Shown here: positions 31,884 through 43,090 of the stretch, one piece after another | Layout: each line of letters starts with the position of its first letter | Numbering within the stretch: position 1 is the first letter of the stretch | Assembly: GCA_905160935.1 (NCBI GenBank) | Contig: CAJHZI010000641.1 | Span: 186,001-250,000, forward strand | Reading direction: 5' to 3' | Origin: Enchytraeus crypticus | Lineage: Eukaryota; Annelida; Clitellata; Enchytraeida; Enchytraeidae | Length of the DNA stretch: 64,000 nucleotides | Translations under genes and position numbers: made by a program | Notes under the pieces: generated by a model | The model's input: only the letters and a program-made list of their open reading frames with translations | The model's database searches: none | Told to the model about the DNA's origin: nothing

Positions 31884-34542
31884 TTATGCAGACTTTTTAG
31901 AGTCTATTACGATATCTTTTCTTACAAATATAAAGTCTTCCACATACAAATACTGTCCTTGGTTCACACGGTGAATTTCTCTATGAAGGCGAAATCCCTT
32001 ATCAATCATAAATTTTGCAGTTGTATTCTTACCAACCTGATCATGACCATACTCTACAGACATCACGTCAATTTTTATCTTATCAAAAGGTAGAGTTTTT
32101 AGGATTGGAAACTCCACTCCTTCCACGTCTAAACTGAAGTAATCGATGTGATTCACTCTGATCGCCATCATGATCGTCTCAAATGGGAAGCAAGGAACGA
32201 TCTTTGCTTTGGACGATTTTCCCAAACTGACTCTGCCTTGGCCACCAGCGTCTCCATAAAATGGGAGCTTGAAATAGAGTACAAATAGTTCTTCTTCAGT
32301 GTACTGCTATGTGGCAGGTTCAAGGTACATATTCATACTCAAAGTCTGCTTTCTCGCTCCATAGAAGCACTCCTTAGATCAACAAGTAAATCCCTTCACA
32401 AAGTCTATGCCTTATCCATACCTTATGTAGCCAATAGCTTGGGAAGAGTATGGCTTCCGAGATGGTTTCCCGTTGCCTTTCTCAAATACAATTTTTTAAA
32501 AGGCATACAATAGCGATAGAAAATAGGGTCCATTCCTCAAATTATTATATTTTTGTCATTCCATTATGACAAAATTGTAAGGTTATTAACAATAATGAAA
32601 TCTTTGAGCTACATGGCTAATTCTAGGTTTAAAAATAATATAGTGTAAAATTAAATTTCAGAGATCTAAAAATTTAATTCATGAATAAAAGAATCAAAAT
32701 TCAAACGTCTAAGCATTTAATTTCAAATTTACGTTAATTTGTTCAAAATTAACGGTGCCTTTTTCATTATTTTATGCTCATATGAATAATTTTTCGATTT
32801 TTAAAATTTAGCACAGCAGAGTTTTTAAGCTTTTTGTCCCATGGACAATATTATGGTTTGTCAAATAGTATGACTACAGTTGTAGTTGCCTTTTAAAAAG
32901 CGATATCTATTTCATACTCTAGAACATACAGTATATTAACTTACTCTTGCTTTGTGATTGATGTCAAAATTAAAAAATTATCTCTTAATGCGGCTTACTC
33001 TACCTCAGTGACGTAATCATAAGGACTGAGACAGGCGTTGATGCTCCAGGACTTCCGGTTTTTAGCCAGAAGCTGAGCGTAATAGTTCCGATCAACCTCA
33101 ACCAAAACGCCAGTCCAGTTGTACTTTTTTTCGAGCCAAAAGGTATTTGATGATCTCTCTCCATCCAAAGCACCGCATTCAAAGAAAAATCCATTTCTCT
33201 GAAAATATTAAAACATGTGTTAATTTCTATTCCTAGATCAAATTTTGTATATAAAGTAAAAAGAAACACGCACTATAGTGAAATATATCAACTATGTTGA
33301 TATCTATCACTTTTTATACCACAGTTTTAAACCCTTAGACAATTTAAACCACTTTCCGTCCAGTGAAGATCCGAAATTACACTCTCGGGTCAGCGCGGTA
33401 GGGAATTGAACCCACGAGGGTTCAGTTCACCTAAGGATCTGTCATAAGTAGGCTAATATCATTGTTTTGATTTCCTATAGTTTGATTTTAGAGGAATACG
33501 GAAAATGGTGGACAAACATATGGAAAAATGGCCTTCATCTGAGTGATACATACGCAGAATATTGTAAAGAAAACAACATCAAGAGCTACGTCATTCCCTT
33601 GATGAAAGACATGAAACAGGCCGGCATACATGTATATCTGGAGATAAAAGTGATGACTTCATCAAACGAGATGTCTTTGATCGGTTAGAAAACGTTCGCA
33701 TGGAGTCAAATAGGCAGATGACTTACGAAAATAATAATTTTCACCTTGAGTCAGCCAATAAATTTCAATGCCAAAGTCAAAGCTAAAGTCAAATTAACTG
33801 TAGGATCCGATAGCATGTTATTGACGGAACACAAGCCTATATGTAAACTACACTCCAAACTCCAGTTGAGCAGATTCGAGAGCAAGATGTGGACATTTGT
33901 TGATCCGGCAACACTGGAAATAGATGATTAACTGCATAACGCTTGATAGATATCAGCATTGTTAATCATTCAATACAATGTGTGCTTACCATTGAATATA
34001 TCTCTAATATTAAACAAGCGCTCACTTGCATAAAAAGAGCGCCCAATTTTAACAGATAGCAGAAGAGACAAAATTCATACTTTTTCCTTTAGAATTGCCT
34101 CAACTTCTGTAGCTTGTGGTGTGGCAAAGGGATTCCGCGCTGGCTTGTACTGACCGTTCGATGGCGGATCTATGACGTCACGAACCAGTTGAATTAGTTC
34201 GAGATCACGTGATCCTGCTTTTCGTGACGTCAGCTTATGTAACCTGTCATAAAATGCATTGCTATACTCAGGTACACCTCTGCTGTAAATCCTCAAAGAG
34301 TTTTTTGAGTCTTGGACCAGTTCCCGGGATTGTCCTCTTCCGGGATCTTGAGAGGAATTTTGCTTGTCCGAATTTTGAGACATCTCCCTAACTACTTCCA
34401 TCATGGCTTGTTTAAGTCCGCTTTTACTAATCGTTAACGTGTCCGCCGATGAGTTCCTCTTGCCCAGAGGAAATTTCGCATATAGGATGGCGAAAGCACA
34501 GACTAGAACCAGTACATAAGGTATGTACGCATATTTCCTCAT
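31884..34542 (-). CDS. Star/FkbM-like methyltransferase, copy B (intact)
   Basis: Three exons, 34542-34081, 33198-33004 and 32267-31884, encode about 346 residues with phase-0 introns at the same places as copy A. Donors are AAA|GTATGA and GAG|GTAGAG; acceptors are TTTTCAG|AGA and TTTCAAG|CTC. Exons 2 and 3 have exactly the same lengths as in copy A (195 and 384 bases). Residues about 5-20 (AYIPYVLVLVCAFAILY) form a signal anchor. A variable Ser/Gln-rich stem is followed by the SRKAGSRDLELIQLVRDVID block, then FFFECGALDGE and WTGVLVEVD, then DYFSLDVEGVEFPIL and EDFIFVRKD. Function is inferred as for copy A: a luminal SAM-fold enzyme or Star-like protein. The stem and anchor differ most between copies, while parts of exons 1 and 2 are nearly identical at DNA level. 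Confidence 0.82.
32290..32480 (-). repeat. T4 dispersed repeat, in intron 2 of copy B
   Basis: Its complement matches 35545-35720: AGTGTACTGCTATGTGGCAGGTTCAAGGTACATATTC, CTTTCTCGCTCCATAG and ATCCCTTCACAAAGTCTATGCC appear in inverted order there. It starts about 25 bases upstream of exon 3 of copy B. Confidence 0.65.
33273..33457 (-). repeat. SINE2 copy
   Basis: Reverse copy: TATAGTGAAATATATCAACTATGTTGATATC, then CCAGTGAAGATCCGAAATTACACTCTCGGG and a B-box complement GGGAATTGAACC. It lies in intron 1 of copy B. Confidence 0.7.
33467..33745 (+). pseudogene. Unidentified coding-like fragment in intron 1 of copy B
   Basis: After a good acceptor-like GATTTCCTATAG, the plus strand reads EEYGKWWTNIWKNGLHLSDT, then YCKENNIKSYVIPLMKDMKQ. 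From about 33625 a second frame continues with GDKSDDFIKRDVFDRLENVR. The Trp-rich, non-repetitive composition looks like real protein. The frame change suggests a decayed gene or transposon piece. I do not recognise the family. Confidence 0.3.
33940..34000 (+). repeat. SINE2 tail fragment
   Basis: TTGATAGATATCAGCATTGTTAATCATTCAATACAATG resembles the SINE2 3' end. Confidence 0.5.
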
Positions 34543-35073
34543 TCTGAAATCGTGCTTATAACTTGCGACTCTGTTAAAGAAGCTGTTTATAAGAATCCAA
34601 ACTTGCTCGTTCTAGATTTTACTTAAATTCTTAGCTAACAACATCCATTTTATTACTCGACATACTGTAAAGTAAAAAAATAAATAGAGAAGTTAGGATA
34701 GTTTCTTCGCTAATTTTAACTGCAAAAATTACTAATTTCCGCATAACTATTAACTAATTTAAATTGCTATAAATCAATAGTTTTATGAAATTCGAGACTA
34801 GCCAGTAGTATTTAGATACAAAATCAAACATGTTGTAAAATCAAATAGTAAAATCAAACATGTATTAGAAATAAAATTTCGTTAGTGCGTACAAGTTAAT
34901 GTGTACAGTATAGTCTACTTATAAACTAGAACATGAATGATTTTTGCGATATTTAAATCATGTTCGCCCAATTTAAATGCTATGGAAGAATTTATTTGAT
35001 AAATTATTTATTGCACATGTTTATTTATAATTATGCATTTATTTAACTATACTTTGATCACTTTCTTCATTTA
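34543..35073. other. Upstream flank of copy B, nothing recognised
   Basis: Candidate promoter/5' UTR region of methyltransferase copy B. No core promoter element stands out from the A+T-rich background. Confidence 0.35.
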
Positions 35074-35089
35074 TTGATGATTTACATAC

Positions 35090-35268
<179 letters not shown>

Positions 35269-35314
35269 TTATTTCTTGACTTCCCAGATTTCTTGTTTTC
35301 CCCAGATTTTATTT

Positions 35315-35430
35315 AAAGCTAAAGCTAAAATAAGGTTTAACGCCAAGTTCCTGTTGGAAAGAATATCAGTGATCAGTAGACGGTCACTGTATTTGAACCC
35401 CGCACGTGTTGGTCAACCATCGCACAACTA
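35315..35430 (-). repeat. SINE1 copy, degraded
   Basis: AAAGCTAAAGCTAAAATAAGGTTTAACG, AGAATATCAGTGATC and GTATTTGAACCCCGCACGT (B-box complement). Confidence 0.6.
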
Positions 35431-35544
35431 ACTGACACGCTGTCGTCTCAGCTCCTATCTAGATATGATCTATGCAACTTTTTAGCAGTTGAGTTGTAGA
35501 ACTTATAAAATTTAATTTTATATGCATGTATACGGTAACAGGAA

Positions 35545-35720
35545 ACCACATCAGAAGCCATATTGTTCTCAAGCTACAGGCTGCATAAGGTATGGATCAT
35601 AGACTTTGTGAAGGGATTAACTTGTTGATCTAAGGAATGCTCTTTTCGAGCGAGAAAGCAGACTTGAGTAAGAATATGTACCTTGAATCTGTCACTTGAC
35701 AGTGCACTGGGGATATAGAT
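35545..35720 (+). repeat. T4 dispersed repeat
   Basis: CAGAAGCCATATTGTTCTCAAGCTACAGGCTGCATAAGG, GACTTTGTGAAGGGATTAAC, CGAGCGAGAAAGCAGACTTGAGTAAGAATATGTACCTTG and GACAGTGCACTG. It is inverted relative to the copy in copy B intron 2. Confidence 0.65.
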
Positions 35721-35744
35721 ATATACAATATATGTATGTATGCA

Positions 35745-35781
<37 letters not shown>

Positions 35782-35880
35782 GTATATATATGTATATATA
35801 TAACACATATATAATATTATACATGTATTATCATGTCATAATATTATATATATGACATGATATATATTATATATTATTAT
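35745..35880. repeat. (TA)n microsatellite
   Basis: TATATA runs with TATGTATATA and TATGACATGA spacers. Confidence 0.9.
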
Positions 35881-37190
35881 TATTTACATGTCATTTATAT
35901 TTCCAATTTCTAAATTCTGAATGCACTGGCTAATGATGAGTCCAAGAAACGTTAAAATATTATTCTCAATATACATGTATTTCCCTCTTTGTTTTCCGCT
36001 TCACTTCTAAAATTGAACGAGTTAACCATAAACGACTCAGTCAAATTCTATAGTAGTCAACTGAACTGCCGCTCCTGAGCCTACAATAGTTCTACCATCT
36101 AATAGGCCTAACTAGTTTTGGTAATCCATATTTCACCTCAAAACCTGCTACAGCAATGTTAACTATTTCTTTCCATTGATAAACATATTTTAACATAATT
36201 TAACATGTTTAACTTACATGTATTTTAACATAAATTAATTTATCATTAGCCTATTTATCAACTGCTCATCTCCAAGCTCCAATAATCTCAACTAGTCTAT
36301 TTATTCACTTTTCGCCAATTTCGACTTGACCAAATAAATCTTTAAATTTTCAAAACTTATTAATATTTACAGTTTATCCTCCTCGTTTAACGTCCTCACT
36401 TCACGAAATCAAGTAGGAAAATACCCCAAGTAAGAGTTTATATTTAGAATTTAAATAAAATTTAAAATTTACCTGATACAAATATCTAAACGTACGATAT
36501 TTAGATTTAAGCGTTATAATAATTAAAGTAATAGAACGCAATAAAATATTTTAATATGCATGAACGACATAGCATATGTGTTTGTTAGAAAGTCGAATAT
36601 GAGGTCGCTTTCAAAACATGCTTCGACGGCACAATTAAAATGGTATACACAATTAATGAATCAAGGCTTAAATGTACATTTCAAAGAGCGAGACTTTAAC
36701 AAAAGAGTCAGATGAAGAAAGGAAGGTTTGACGTGTTTTATTCAGGTGAATGTTACTTAACTAAATTAAGAAGGAATGCCTAGGCTGAGCTAGGGGACAA
36801 TGAAATCTCTATTCAATTATTTAAGCATGGCACTAGTAACATGCATGTATTAAAATGATGTTACAGACTTTTGAAAAGTGATACAGATTGTGTTTTAGGT
36901 TTAGATTTATGCTTCGTCACGGTGTCTTCATCGCGGCATGCAATTTTCAAAAGCTAGCCTGCCGTTTGCATTCATTGTGAAATTGTAAATAATTCTTTTG
37001 TCAAGCTAAAGCATCGAAGTTAAAGAACCATCAGAGCCCTCATAATATTTTTGAGAACTGAATCATAAAACTAGACTAACTTAAATAGAAATTGATAAAA
37101 TACTATTGGGTTACACAAGCAAAGACCACATCTGTGTTATAAGATTTGTGTTAGATTTTCAATCTGTCTTTACATCTACTGAAGATACAT
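35881..37190. other. Intergenic, nothing recognised
   Basis: A+T-rich. No conserved exon or repeat-family match was found. Confidence 0.4.
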
Positions 37191-37199
37191 AATTATGCG

Positions 37200-37555
37200 A
37201 CGTCCCTGCCATCATCTCTGGATAAAGAAACGGACGTTAAACATTTATTATTATTAGTAGTAGTAGTATTACTATTAGTATTATTATTATTATTATTATT
37301 ATTATTTTTAATATTATTAATATTATTATTATTATTATCGTTAACTTCACGACTTTCTAGAAGCCTCTTTTAAGAATTTGTTTATTAATTTATGATTTGG
37401 AAGGGGAGAGTGGTATTGTTATTATTATTATTATTATTATTTTACCCCGGTGTTATTAATATTATTATTACTATTTTTTTAAAATTTACCCCGGTGTAAA
37501 GAACCTGGGGTTTGATAAAAACGATTCAAGCAATACGTGCTGAATCGCCGCCCGG
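37200..37555 (-). mobile_element. 3' UTR of the adjacent retroelement, with TTA repeats
   Basis: Contains GACGTCCCTGCCATCATCTCTGG, AACGGACGTTAAACATTTATTATTATT, long (TTA)n blocks at 37240-37340 and 37420-37465, CCGGTGTAAAGAACC and GCTGAATCGCCGCCCGGCTACT. It is collinear with 26130-26300. Confidence 0.6.
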
Positions 37556-37945
37556 CTACTCGAGGTCATCAATCGGCTTAAAAGAATTGTTGAAGCAGAC
37601 TGCATTAAATCTTTGCATTAAGTCATGGAAAGACTTTGCCAAAGAAAAGATGTCTCTCGCTTGTCGCCGGTTTGCTCTGCAATAAGTCTGCCTATGCCAT
37701 TAATAAAGTCAACTCCTTCGGGATTCATCGGGCCCATGGTTTCAATGGCCACCGGAACAACTTCATATCCTAAGGAGAGATCACGGTATTTATCCAACTT
37801 CCTAGAGGCGGCATGAACAGCAGCTCCACCGGCTGTGACTGAAGTCGTATTCAGGTAGGAGTTTGCCATAGTGTCTATGACCGGGACGTTCCATACGACA
37901 CATTTACCGTTGTACCAAGGCACTAAAGTCATGCCGTGTGGACGC

Positions 37946-37950
<5 letters not shown>
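37556..37950 (-). pseudogene. Retroelement ORF C-terminus (VPW...VVW...DT...SYL family), frameshifted
   Basis: Reading from 37950 downwards: GMTLVPWYNGKCVVWNVPVI, then DTMANSYL, ASRKLDKYRDLS and VPVAIETMGPMNPEG. Then come GRLIAEQTGDKRETSFLWQS and, after a one-base frameshift at a TAA, MQRFNAVCFNNSF and IDDLE followed by a stop. I recall this conserved block from C-termini of reverse-transcriptase proteins in aquatic invertebrates. Its W/D/E pattern could be a PD-(D/E)xK-like nuclease, which is inference. The 3' UTR repeats at 26130 and 37200 support a mobile element. Confidence 0.55.
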
Positions 37951-37987
<37 letters not shown>

Positions 37988-37988
37988 G
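37945..37988. repeat. (TTA)n microsatellite
   Basis: About 14 TTA units just 5' of the retroelement reading frame. Confidence 0.95.
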
Positions 37989-38088
37989 CCAGCTTTCATC
38001 AAGGTGGTCACTGGGAGGAGCTGCTCATAATCCGATTCATTCGCACCACGAATCGCTTCCTCATACAACACATCTGTTGGGTTTCTAG

Positions 38089-39208
38089 ATGCAAAGAAAA
38101 CATTGGCACATATACTCTTCCAATCGCTCATTTCGGATACTCAGTGTTGGCCGTGGAACCAAATAAACCAACATTATTGCGGTTGGCGTATGCGATATGC
38201 GAAGGAAAGTTGACAGAGAAAGTAAAATTGTTGCGAGCTCCCATATTTTATAGATGTTAGGCATTTATGCTAAACTGAATTGAATGAATATTATATAAAT
38301 AATGAATTTATTGAATGTCTTAATAGCGTAGGGGTAACGTCTTGAAGTTTTAAATGGCAGATCATGAGGTTAATTGAACCCTTGTGGGTTCGAATCACAG
38401 CCGCGCTGATCTGAGAGTAAAATCTCGGACATTCACTGGACTGGTTACACGGAAAATGGAATAAATTGCCTAACGGTTTAAACATGTGGTACTAAAAAGT
38501 GTTAGATATCGACATAGTTGATCATTTCACTATAATGCGTATTTACTATTTATGCTGTACGTCGATTTCGTCAACTGAGGCGGTGCGCGAGTTGTACATG
38601 GCACAAAGAGCTAGCTTGATTAACCCACAAGATGATTCAGATGCCTCTAAGAGTATCGACACTGATGTATTAGCCAAAGAGTCAGTCACTTCCATATTGC
38701 TGGACGATCTCGCTTATCTCGTTCCACACAGAGCACTGGTCATGAAGATGGACATAGAATGCTCAGTGTTTCACTTTTTTACAATTTAATTTCAATTTTA
38801 TTACTTTGGACTGATTTTCTGGATTTTGGTATTTGCACCGTTTTTGGACCTTCTTTTTGCTCGCTGGCTTGACTTTGTCTCAATATTGCACGATGGTGTC
38901 ATTGATTACTGTAGCACTCTAATTGTTGTTAATTAATAATTTTGATCGGAGTATTGAAGCTAAAGACTTCATCGATCTTCTTCAGAGTCGACTACGTGCC
39001 TCTGATCCTAATGGAGTCGAATTGTTGCACCAATATGCAGAAAGACGAAGCTCGTAAAAAGCAAATAGTGAATTTAGAAGCATATCTTACTTCTATGAAC
39101 TATTCAGCATATCATATATTAACTGGATAGAAATTGAGTCTAGAAAAGTGGCGCGATTATACAGCTGCAGATATCGTTTTCATGAAGAAGGATGGCGTAA
39201 CGACGTAG
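38089..39208 (+). pseudogene. FkbM-domain methyltransferase gene D, decayed
   Basis: Three exon-like blocks in order on the plus strand. Block 1 (38089 to about 38254, after GTTTCTAG) reads NIGTYTLPIAHFGYSVLAVE, then PNKPTLL, the SAM-binding motifs I and II of FkbM proteins. The usual DxGxNxG is degraded to CKENIG. Block 2 (about 38573-38770) has SVTSILLDDLAYLVPHRALV, then MKMDIE, the FkbM post-binding motif. Block 3 (about 38960-39208) has VDYVPLILMESN, MQKDEARKKQIVNL, AYHILTG, an in-frame TAG at 39128-39130, then KLSLEKWRDYTAADIVFMKK and a stop. A SINE2 separates blocks 1 and 2. It belongs to the same superfamily as A-C but a different subfamily, closer to stand-alone FkbM enzymes. The premature TAG and degraded motif I favour a pseudogene. 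Confidence 0.7.
38317..38557 (+). repeat. SINE2 copy
   Basis: Full-length relative of 4626-4860: CTTAATAGCG head, GGGTTCGAATCACAG (B box), TCGGACATTCACTGGACTGG, GATATCGACATAGTTGATCATTTCACTATAAT. Inserted between exon blocks of gene D. Confidence 0.8.
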
Positions 39209-39726
39209 TAAAACAGAAAGTAGGTTATGAATTCAGTGGGAGAATTTCACAATTTCTTAAAGAGAAAAACATGGCGAAAGAGCATGCAGAGAGAATGAGA
39301 GAGAAAGAGAGAGAGAGCGAGAGAGAGAGAAGAAAGACAGAAAGATTCAATTTCAATCAGTTTTCAATATAAATTCCGATTTGCCGCAAACATCTTTGAT
39401 ACTTTTAAAGTAACATTTCGAAAGATATATTTTATAATTGTAATATATTTAAAGTATATTGAAATAGAATTTCTTCGAAGTAGTTTAACTACTTAAATTT
39501 TACTTATTCTTGTGGAAATTCTGGATCTAAAAATGATTAGCTCCCAGACTGGGGCGACGTAGACTTAGTTTTCAAAGTTGTTTGCGTTGTGGTCGTAAAA
39601 CCCAAAAACACATTTACAAAGCCACATGTGCGTGTATCAACGAGCGACAACAAAGACTGAATAGGATTACACGGATGAGCAATTGAGCACAGTAACCAGG
39701 CGTCACTCGCAGTCAGTCTTGTGTGT
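39209..39726. other. Intergenic after gene D
   Basis: Includes a short GA-rich run near 39300-39340. The open frame 39148-39372 is the shifted reading of gene D block 3 running into this run. Nothing else was recognised. Confidence 0.4.
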
Positions 39727-39985
39727 CTCAATAGCGCAGTGGCGAGAGGGGTCAGGTAACGTCATGAAGTTATATAACAACAGATCCTGAGATGAATCGA
39801 ACTCTCGTGGATTCAATTTCCAGCGGTGCTGATCAGAGAGTAAAATCTCGGGCATTCACAGGACTGATTATACCGAAAATGGACGAAATTGACCAACGGT
39901 TTAAACCGGTTAAAACATGTGATATTAAAAGTGTTAGATATCAGCATGGTTGATGATCATTTCACTATTATGCGCGTTATTTTTA
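39727..39985 (+). repeat. SINE2 copy with internal insertion
   Basis: CTCAATAGCGCAGTGGCGAGAGGGGTCAGGTAACGTC has an insertion in the head relative to 4626. It is followed by ATTCAATTTCCAGC, TCGGGCATTCACAGGACTG and GATATCAGCATGGTTGAT, then CATTTCACTATTATGCG. Confidence 0.7.
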
Positions 39986-41296
39986 ATATTAATGCGAAGA
40001 AGCATGACCCCTCTCTCTGTACCCCCTCCCCGTTCATTATATACCGCCCTAATCTATCAAAACCCAAAAATATTCATAGGCCTTAAACATCTAACTCTGA
40101 CTTTAATGCTACCCAAAATCTTAGAATCTTATGCAAATACTTAACCGTTTAGGACATACCCAATTATAATTTAAAAATCAAGGGAAGAGGCATGTGTTTA
40201 ATTGCCCAAGATTGATATTTTCTTTCAGAAAATAATTCTGATCTTAGTTTGTATTTAGTTTAGATATTTTTGATATTAGTTCAGTTCTAATTATAGATCG
40301 CCTAAAATAAAAAAACTATTGTTCCAAGTTCATTTTAGTTAGGCAACTAATTTAGTTCCAGTTCCGATTTTTGCAAGAATTCTAGTTCAAACCATGCTCA
40401 AGTTCAATATAGCAACTCTATCTCTGTCTGGAACGTTCAAATGTCTATTTAAGGGTATCCTCTGCTTCCTATGGATTGAGAGGCCATGTGTATAGTTCTT
40501 AGATCGAGGAGTAAGCTTGCCCAATATACATGTAGAAGAAAGTACGGAATTCTAAACTGTACTGAATATTCATCGGCAGTTAAAGGCCAATATTGGTGAG
40601 ACCATAGTCTACCGGTTGAATGGCTGATAAGGTTTTTCACTTATCTGATAATCAGGGAGATAAAGTTTACAATTCCATCGAGTTGCTTCAGACGATATCC
40701 TCTGTAGAACGAAATCAGACGTTAAATCTGTCTCATTTCATTTGATAGGTTCAATTTCATGGAGCAATACCTATATTTGTAGTCAGAGTCCAATATAGTC
40801 AGTTAATACCACTATAGGTTGCGATAGCCTATAGGTTATTATCTATAGGATATAAAATAACCTAAATAAAATACCTATAAATATAGATATTAAAATACTA
40901 ATACTAAATAAAATTAAACATTTTTGAATTCGTTATAGTTTTAGGCCTACACTGAAAGTTACAGCTGTTAGATATGATGCATTGACTATGAGTGCCTTAG
41001 GCCTACTTCACGAATGCACTCAGAAAAATTCTTCTAATATTGCATGAAAATTTGGTTGCGTAACTCAGCAAGGAGCTTATGTTTAATAGACTTTACTCTG
41101 TCAATTGATCTCTACATTTTAAATATTACATACAACAAGTCCAAAAGATCCAAGCATTCGCGAAGTGCATGCTTATTACTTTCCAATAAATTGCAACAAT
41201 ATACATGTACATGTAAGACAACAGAAAAAACCTGAATTAGCGCAAACAGCTTTTTACATATTATTGAAAATTTAAATGATTTCCTGGTCATAGTCA
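39986..41296. other. Intergenic, nothing recognised
   Basis: No exon or repeat family recognised. It should include the 3' region of pseudogene C. Confidence 0.4.
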
Positions 41297-41758
41297 TCAA
41301 CCTTGTTTCATATTGGCAATTCCTGAATCATTTCTCACAAATATAAAGTCTTCTACGTATAAATGCTGAGCTGGATCGGCAAATTTTATATCGTTTTGGA
41401 CGCGAAATCCGCTATCAGTCATAAATTTCTCCATAGCATTTTTCCTTTCTGCGCTGTAACTATATTCCACAGACATCACGTCAATTGTTACTTTATCGAA
41501 AGGTAAAGTTTTTAGGATTGGAAACTCCACTCCTTCTACGTCCAAACTGAAATAGTCAATATGGGAGACGTTAATCACCAGCATGATGGTCTCAATTGGA
41601 AAACAGGGGACGCTCGGCGAATTGAAATCAGTCCTGGAATAGGAGTTAGACGATGAATAGTTCTGAGGCTTTTCATCCATGTTAACCTTTCCCTCCCTCC
41701 AGGATCGCCTTGGAATGGGAGCTGTACATGGGTGGAATCGTAAAAATATAGTTACTTT

Positions 41759-41763
<5 letters not shown>

Positions 41764-41812
<49 letters not shown>
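41764..41812. repeat. (CT)n microsatellite
   Basis: About 24 CT units in intron 2 of copy C, adjoining a T4 fragment. Confidence 0.95.
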
Positions 41813-41895
41813 GTTAGTGTTTCTCTGCTTAGTGGCAGGTCCGGGGTTCATATTCATACTCAGATTTTTCTTTCACGCTATATAACGAGCATTCT
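41813..41895 (-). repeat. T4 fragment, in intron 2 of copy C
   Basis: GTTTCTCTGCTTAGTGGCAGGTCCGGGGTTCATATTCATACTCAG, then TTTCTTTCACGCTATATAACGAGCATTCT, matches the T4 segment at 32296-32390. It lies close upstream of exon 3, as in copy B. Confidence 0.55.
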
Positions 41896-42950
41896 GTACG
41901 TTTAGATATACAGTAATTAACATAAAATTATATAATAAACTATTGATGCTTATAATTAGCTTATTAGATGTCATATAATTAACTATTGATGCAAAACTAT
42001 TCAGTAAATATTGCAATTAAAACTTATTCGCTTACTTCTTTTATTGGACCATCTTAAATCAATAATACTATTAGATACAGAAATATAATATAGCAAGAAA
42101 ATTTTTGAATCTGTTGATATTGCTGTAGGTACCTCAGTGACGTAATCATAAGGACTCAGACAGGCATTAATGCTCCAGGACTTCCGGCTTTTTCCGAAAA
42201 GCTGCGTGTAAAAGTAAGGATCTACCTCAACCAGGACTCCAGTTCAGTTATACTTGTCCTCCAGATAGAGACTGTTCGATGATCTTTCTCCATCCAGTGC
42301 TCCGCACTCGAAGAAAAGTCCATTTTTCTATAACAGACAGTTAAGAGAAATACATAACTCTAAATAACGCAGGATTTAGTTTCATGAATTCCTTCAAAAC
42401 TTACAATATTCCCATTACCATCACTTGCATTATTTGTGGCCCTATGTGAAGGTTAACACACACCGAATCTGCTACAAATTTCTATTCACTTTTGTATCTT
42501 CTTCAGTTTATAGTAATGTCGCATAACACTCAAGCAATGTTGCTCCATCTGTTGACTGCTCAACTAATGCAAGAAGATGAGAGGTTTAAGCAAATAGCAA
42601 ATGGTTTTATTTTTCAACAAGTATTTGTTTGCTTTCTTTGGCTATACTACCTTTCAAACTTATAATAGAATTTAGTAATAGAAATAGATTGCTAGAAAGA
42701 GAGAAAGAGAGAGATAGAACAGGGTGATGAGAGAGAATAGTAGAGAGAAGAGGAGAGTGACGTTAAGATAGCGTAAATGGTTGTTCAATAAGACAGGTAA
42801 GAGATTAATATTATTAGTCTATATGATTAAATAATTTGTTGTTCTAATCTATTATTAGTGAGTCAAATGGCATAAAACGATCAACAACTTTCATAGGCTT
42901 GAGAAAACTTATACAGTAGTTATAAAGTTTTTACATTATTAAGTTATAAT

Positions 42951-43090
42951 GTTAAAGCTAAAACTAAGGTTAGCATCAGTTTCCTCACTCGAAAGCGACG
43001 TCAGTGACGGACGAGCCCAGGATTTGAACCCCGCACATACTGATACTTAATAGGTTCGCCACTGGCTGGAGCCAGTGGCGAACCTATTAA
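42951..43090 (-). repeat. SINE1 copy ending in a perfect palindrome
   Basis: GTTAAAGCTAAAACTAAGGTTAGC, CACTCGAAAGCGACGTCAGTGACGG, GGATTTGAACCCCGCACATACTGAT. It then runs into a 21-bp inverted repeat (43047-43067 against 43070-43090) built from the SINE head GTTCGCCACTGGCT. It lies in intron 1 of copy C. Confidence 0.8.

Noticed and set aside
38499-38572. Start codon at 38499 as the beginning of gene D block 2
   Set aside because: The segment is the 3' end of a SINE2 insertion; coding similarity begins only after about 38573.
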